A DNA stretch of 64,000 bases from assembly GCA_019683805.1 (NCBI GenBank), contig JADGHQ010000001.1:34590-98589 (forward strand), written 5' to 3'. Both the position numbers and the translations under genes were made by a program. The stretch's first letter is position 1. Each line of letters opens with the position of its first letter. A model generated the notes under the pieces. It made no database searches. It saw nothing but the letters and a program-made list of their open reading frames with translations, and was not told the origin of the DNA. The DNA is from Thermoleophilaceae bacterium (GTDB lineage: Bacteria; Actinomycetota; Thermoleophilia; Solirubrobacterales; Thermoleophilaceae). Shown in pieces: positions 61,608 to 64,000 of the stretch.

Positions 61608-62699
61608 GTGGACGCGCCCCGCCGCGTGATCGCGCACATGGACTGCGACGCCTTCTACTACAGCGTCGAGTGCCTGCGCGACCCGAGCCTCGCCGGCAAG
61701 CCCGTGATCGTGAGCGGCTCGGGACCCCGCGCGGTCGTCACCACCGCGAGCTACGAGGCGCGCAGGTACGGGGTCGGCTCTGCGATGCCGACCTCCCGCG
61801 CCCGGCGTCTGTGCCCGCAGGCGATCGTCGTGCCCCCGCACTTCGACCTCTACCGCGAGAAGAGCCGCGAGCTGTGGGCGCTCGTGCGCGAGCGCCTCGA
61901 CTGCCCGCTCCAGCAGGTCTCGCTCGACGAGGCCTACGCCGACATCACCCGGCTCGAGCGGCCCCTGCGGCTGATGCGCGCGCTGGTGGCCGAGGTGCAG
62001 GAGGCGACGGGGATCACGGTCTCGGTGGGCATCGGCCCCTCGCGGCTCGTCGCGAAGACCGCGAGCGACGCGGGCAAGCCCGCCGGCTTCGTGGTCCTCT
62101 CTCGCGAGCAGGCGTGCGAGCTGTTCGGCGGCCGCCCCACCCGCTTCCTCCAGGGCGTCGGTCCCAAGACCGCCGACCGGCTCGCGCGCCTCGGGATCCG
62201 CACGATCGCCGACCTGCGCGCCGCTCCGCGCGCGCTGCTCGACGAGCGCTTCGGCGCGCGCTTGGCCTCCTTTCTGAAGGCACGCGCCGAGTTCCGCGAC
62301 GACTCGCCCGTCGAGACCGAGCGCGTGGCGAAGTCGCGCTCGAGCGAGACCACGTTCGACGCGGACGTCTCGGACATGGCCGTGCTCGAGGACACGCTCG
62401 CACGGCTCGCCCGGGCGGTGTGCGAGGGGCTCGGCCGGCGCGGCGTGCGCGGGCGCACGATCGGCATCAAGGTCCGGCTGGACGACTGGACCAACGTCAC
62501 GCGCGCCCGCACCATCGACCGCTTCACCAACGACCCCGAGACCGTGACCGCGGTCGCGCTCGAGCTGCTGCGGGCCTACGCCCCGCCGCGGCCCGTCCGC
62601 CTGCTGGGCGTGCGCGTCGCCTCCTTCGAGGGCGCGGACGCTCCGGCGCCGCCCGCGCGCGCGGACGGCCCGCGTCAGCTCGCGCTCCCGCTCCGCTAG
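61608..62699 (+). CDS. dinB: Y-family DNA polymerase IV
   Basis: A 363-residue protein with MDCDAFYYSVE and SLDEAYADIT catalytic motifs (metal-binding Asp and Glu), the helix-hairpin-helix GVGPKTADRLARLGI, a little-finger domain (~235-340) and the C-terminal clamp-binding peptide QLALPL. It makes translesion copies of damaged DNA. The GTG start follows a TACGCT box by seven bases. Unlike recA it shows no LexA site nearby. Confidence 0.96.
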   Translation: MDAPRRVIAHMDCDAFYYSVECLRDPSLAGKPVIVSGSGPRAVVTTASYEARRYGVGSAMPTSRARRLCPQAIVVPPHFDLYREKSRELWALVRERLDCPLQQVSLDEAYADITRLERPLRLMRALVAEVQEATGITVSVGIGPSRLVAKTASDAGKPAGFVVLSREQACELFGGRPTRFLQGVGPKTADRLARLGIRTIADLRAAPRALLDERFGARLASFLKARAEFRDDSPVETERVAKSRSSETTFDADVSDMAVLEDTLARLARAVCEGLGRRGVRGRTIGIKVRLDDWTNVTRARTIDRFTNDPETVTAVALELLRAYAPPRPVRLLGVRVASFEGADAPAPPARADGPRQLALPLR

Positions 62700-62742
62700 C
62701 GGCAGGGACCGCTGCCGGGCCTGCCGACCCCCCCGGAGGGGG
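62700..62742. terminator. two small hairpins between convergent dinB and rlpA-like genes
   Basis: CGGCAG (62700-62705) and CTGCCG (62712-62717), then CCCCC (62730-62734) and GGGGG (62738-62742). Confidence 0.45.
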
Positions 62743-62758
62743 CCGGCGGCGCGGCGGC

Positions 62759-63475
62759 CTAGCGCGTCGACCAGAGCGCGCCCGTCGAGGGGAAGCGCAG
62801 CCGCGCCTTGGTGGCGGGCGTCAGGTCCCAGGTGCGGCCGGCGGCGTAGGGGCCGCGGTCGATCACCGGCACGCGCACGCGCCGGCCTCGGTAGCGCAGC
62901 GTCACCTTGGTCCCGCACGGCAGCCACCTGTGGGCGACGCCGAGCGTGCCCGCGGTGAGCGTGCGCCCGCAGGCGGTGCGGCCGCCGATCAAGCCCGGGC
63001 CGTACCAGGACGCCAAGGAGAGCCGGTACACGCGCACGGTCGAGCGCGCGCGCCGGCTCGCCGCGTGCGCAGCGACACCGCGCACGACCACGCGCACCCG
63101 GAAGCGGCCGACGCGGCGCGGACGCCAGGAGGCGCGGAAGCGTCCGTGGCGCGTGCGCGCCCGGTCGACCGTCCGCCAGCGGCGGCCGACCCGCACCTGC
63201 ATCAGCACCGTGCGGTTCGGGTCGGCGGGAGAGATCGTGCCGCGGGCGCGCACGCGACGGCCCACGAGCTGGTCGCGCGTGAAGCGCGCGCGGGCCTTCG
63301 GCGGCTTTACGCGCGGGGAGGGCGGCGGCGCGTGCGCGCCCCCGGGCGCCCCGCTCGTCGTGCTCGTCGTTGCGGCAAGCGCCACCCCTCCCCCAGCGAC
63401 GCCGATCGCGACGGCGGCCGCGGCAGAGGCGGCCCGGCGCACGCCGCGGCAGCGCTCGGCGATATGCAGGCTCAA
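62759..63475 (-). CDS. secreted RlpA-like double-psi beta-barrel protein, 238 aa
   Basis: A signal peptide (AASAAAAVAIGVAGGGVALA) and a Pro/Arg-rich part precede an Ig-like ~80-residue domain and a C-terminal RlpA/DPBB domain: LASWYGPGLIGGRTACG, LGVAHRWLPCGTKVTL and VIDRGPYAAGRTWDLTPATK. RlpA proteins are septal lytic transglycosylases or peptidoglycan-binding factors. TTG 63475 is the start, with AAAGGA nine bases upstream on the minus strand. Expression is predicted to depend on a CRP-type site and a c-di-AMP riboswitch, the scheme known for actinobacterial rpf genes. Confidence 0.88.
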   Translation of the reverse strand: MSLHIAERCRGVRRAASAAAAVAIGVAGGGVALAATTSTTSGAPGGAHAPPPSPRVKPPKARARFTRDQLVGRRVRARGTISPADPNRTVLMQVRVGRRWRTVDRARTRHGRFRASWRPRRVGRFRVRVVVRGVAAHAASRRARSTVRVYRLSLASWYGPGLIGGRTACGRTLTAGTLGVAHRWLPCGTKVTLRYRGRRVRVPVIDRGPYAAGRTWDLTPATKARLRFPSTGALWSTR

Positions 63476-63480
63476 GCGAA

Positions 63481-63662
63481 AGCATCCTTTCCCGGCCGCC
63501 TGCGGGGTTAGCTGACGGGCTCGCGCGCGGGCGCTCGTCGAAGCGCGGCGCTACGGCCGGATCACCGGCCGACTCGCCCCTGCCGCGTGGCCTCTCGGCC
63601 GCTGCGGCTCAGATGGTTCCCCCGCCGTCGCGCCCACATGGGACGCGGCGCTCGGCGGCTCG
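63481..63662 (-). ncRNA. c-di-AMP riboswitch (ydaO/yuaA type)
   Basis: Read on the minus strand the leader contains GCCGCCGAG, GGCGGGGGAACCA, GGGGCGAGTC and GAGCCCGTCAGCTAACCCCG followed by CAGGCGG and GGGAAAGGA, in the order and spacing of ydaO aptamers (compare GGGGAACCA, GGGGTGAATC, GAACCCGACAGCTAACC, GTAGGCG). It ends at the ribosome binding site of the rlpA-like gene. In actinobacteria this class sits before cell-wall hydrolase genes and switches them off when c-di-AMP is high. Confidence 0.9.
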
Positions 63663-63684
63663 CTCGAACATTCGTCCGCGGCCG

Positions 63685-63729
63685 AGCGTAGGCGCCTGGG
63701 CGCGTCAGTCTGTGACGTCGGTCACAGAC
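63685..63729 (-). promoter_or_regulatory. CRP-type activator site and promoter for the rlpA riboswitch transcript
   Basis: GTCTGTGAC (63708-63716) and GTCACAGAC (63721-63729) are perfect 9-bp arms matching TGTGA-N6-TCACA. TACGCT on the minus strand (63690-63685) is the -10. The palindrome centre lies about 41 bases upstream of the expected transcription start, the place of a class II CRP site. It could also act as a terminator for the upstream gene. Confidence 0.7.
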
Positions 63730-63730
63730 C

Positions 63731-63929
63731 TCACTCCGCCCGCTCGGCCACGTCGACGCGCTCGGGCGGGGCGGGCAGCCGCACGCCGGGCGTCTTGCAC
63801 AGCGGCGCGGCGGTCATCAGCAGGTGGGCGCCCACGAAGTGGCGGCGGTGGTAGGAGCGGCGTCGTCCTCGACCTCGCAGCGCAGGTCGGCGAGGGCGAG
63901 CGGCTCGGCGGGGTACACGCTCTTGAAGC
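63731..63929 (-). CDS. 3' end of an unidentified gene, apparently frameshifted
   Basis: On the minus strand the last codons read YHRRHFVGAHLLMTAAPLCK and continue to ERAE and TGA at 63733-63731. Further upstream the sensible frame changes: FKSVYPAEPLALADLRCEVE lies in a different frame, so an indel sits near 63855-63865. Given the poor sequence at the contig end this may be a sequencing error. Family not recognised; the rest lies outside the window. Confidence 0.45.
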
Positions 63930-63966
63930 GGGGGGGGGGGGGGGGGGGGGGCGCCCCCCCCCCCCC
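63930..63966. repeat. G22 and C13 homopolymer runs at the window end
   Basis: Twenty-two G (63930-63951), then CG, then thirteen C (63954-63966), followed by low-complexity GC sequence to 64000. Nothing similar exists elsewhere in the window. Most likely an assembly or sequencing artefact at a contig end. Confidence 0.85.
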
Positions 63967-64000
63967 GCGCCCCCGCCCGGCGGCCCGCGGCGGGCGCTAT

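Noticed and set aside
61388..61608. LexA box before dinB
   Set aside because: Only half-site-like GTTCGA occurs; no GAAC-N4-GTTC.
61605..63485. Minus-strand frame beginning MLSLEPAYRR, overlapping both dinB and rlpA
   Set aside because: Composition is that of a shadow; the RlpA frame from TTG 63475 carries the signal peptide and domain.
63708..63729. Palindrome as only a terminator of the gene ending at 63731
   Set aside because: It may do this too, but the exact TGTGA-N6-TCACA match and its position 41 bases before the rlpA start favour a regulator site.

Overview
The window is a 64 kb, very GC-rich (roughly three quarters G+C by eye) chromosomal segment of an actinobacterium. The gene set and gene order (cinA-recA-rny-miaB-miaA-dapF-dapL-hflX-dut), the MurT/GatD pair, the LAL and SigG/SigX5-type regulators and the start-codon-adjacent TANNNT boxes fit a member of the Thermoleophilia/Solirubrobacterales; this lineage is an inference, as no rRNA gene is present. 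No tRNA, rRNA, CRISPR array, insertion sequence or prophage was recognised.

Layout. 1-8 kb: cinA (cut by the window edge), thpR, a FtsX-like permease, a sigma factor with a SnoaL-like tail, a MoaD/ThiS-like protein beside an Asp-box propeller, and recA behind a perfect SOS box. 8-18 kb: RNA and cell-wall housekeeping: rny with a 270-nt leader, miaB, miaA, a dapF whose two catalytic cysteines are both serine, dapL, hflX, dut. 18-22.4 kb: a tightly overlapping minus-strand operon (class II amidotransferase, lipid kinase, murT, a methyltransferase, gatD) for lipid II amidation and lipid metabolism. 22.5-26 kb: HAD phosphatase, lipoprotein cyclophilin, thioredoxin-TPR protein. 26-31 kb: a three-gene formate dehydrogenase (fdhA-fdhB-nrfD) whose catalytic subunit reads through an in-frame TGA as selenocysteine; a SECIS-like hairpin follows the codon. 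31-39 kb: acyl-CoA dehydrogenase, hydrolase, cupin, and an arsenic cluster (arsI, arsN-like, arsR, arsC).

39-43.5 kb: a giant ATP-dependent LuxR (LAL) regulator flanked on both sides by minus-strand small genes that carry the same three-half-site operator-like motif, followed by two decayed gene fragments. 43.7-49 kb: aldehyde dehydrogenase and TetR, divergent from a secreted copper protein that looks like a PHM-type monooxygenase core fused to a cupredoxin, then a second cupredoxin and a secreted DUF3089 hydrolase. 49-52 kb: diguanylate cyclase, thioesterase, zinc alcohol dehydrogenase. 52.5-57 kb: a ROK-regulated XylF/G/H-type sugar ABC importer with a clear promoter and operator, an intercistronic hairpin and terminators. 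57-64 kb: membrane metallophosphoesterase, a lipocalin-like (tocopherol cyclase/CrtC-like) protein, an SDR, a lower-GC DUF4234-like membrane gene, dinB, and an RlpA-type protein controlled by a CRP-type site plus a c-di-AMP riboswitch. The last ~70 bases hold long poly-G and poly-C runs that look like a contig-end artefact.

Standouts: the selenocysteine formate dehydrogenase, the CRP plus c-di-AMP double control of rlpA, the duplicated three-half-site motif around the LAL gene, the divergent promoters whose -35 boxes form one palindrome upstream of the copper enzyme, and the double Cys-to-Ser DapF.
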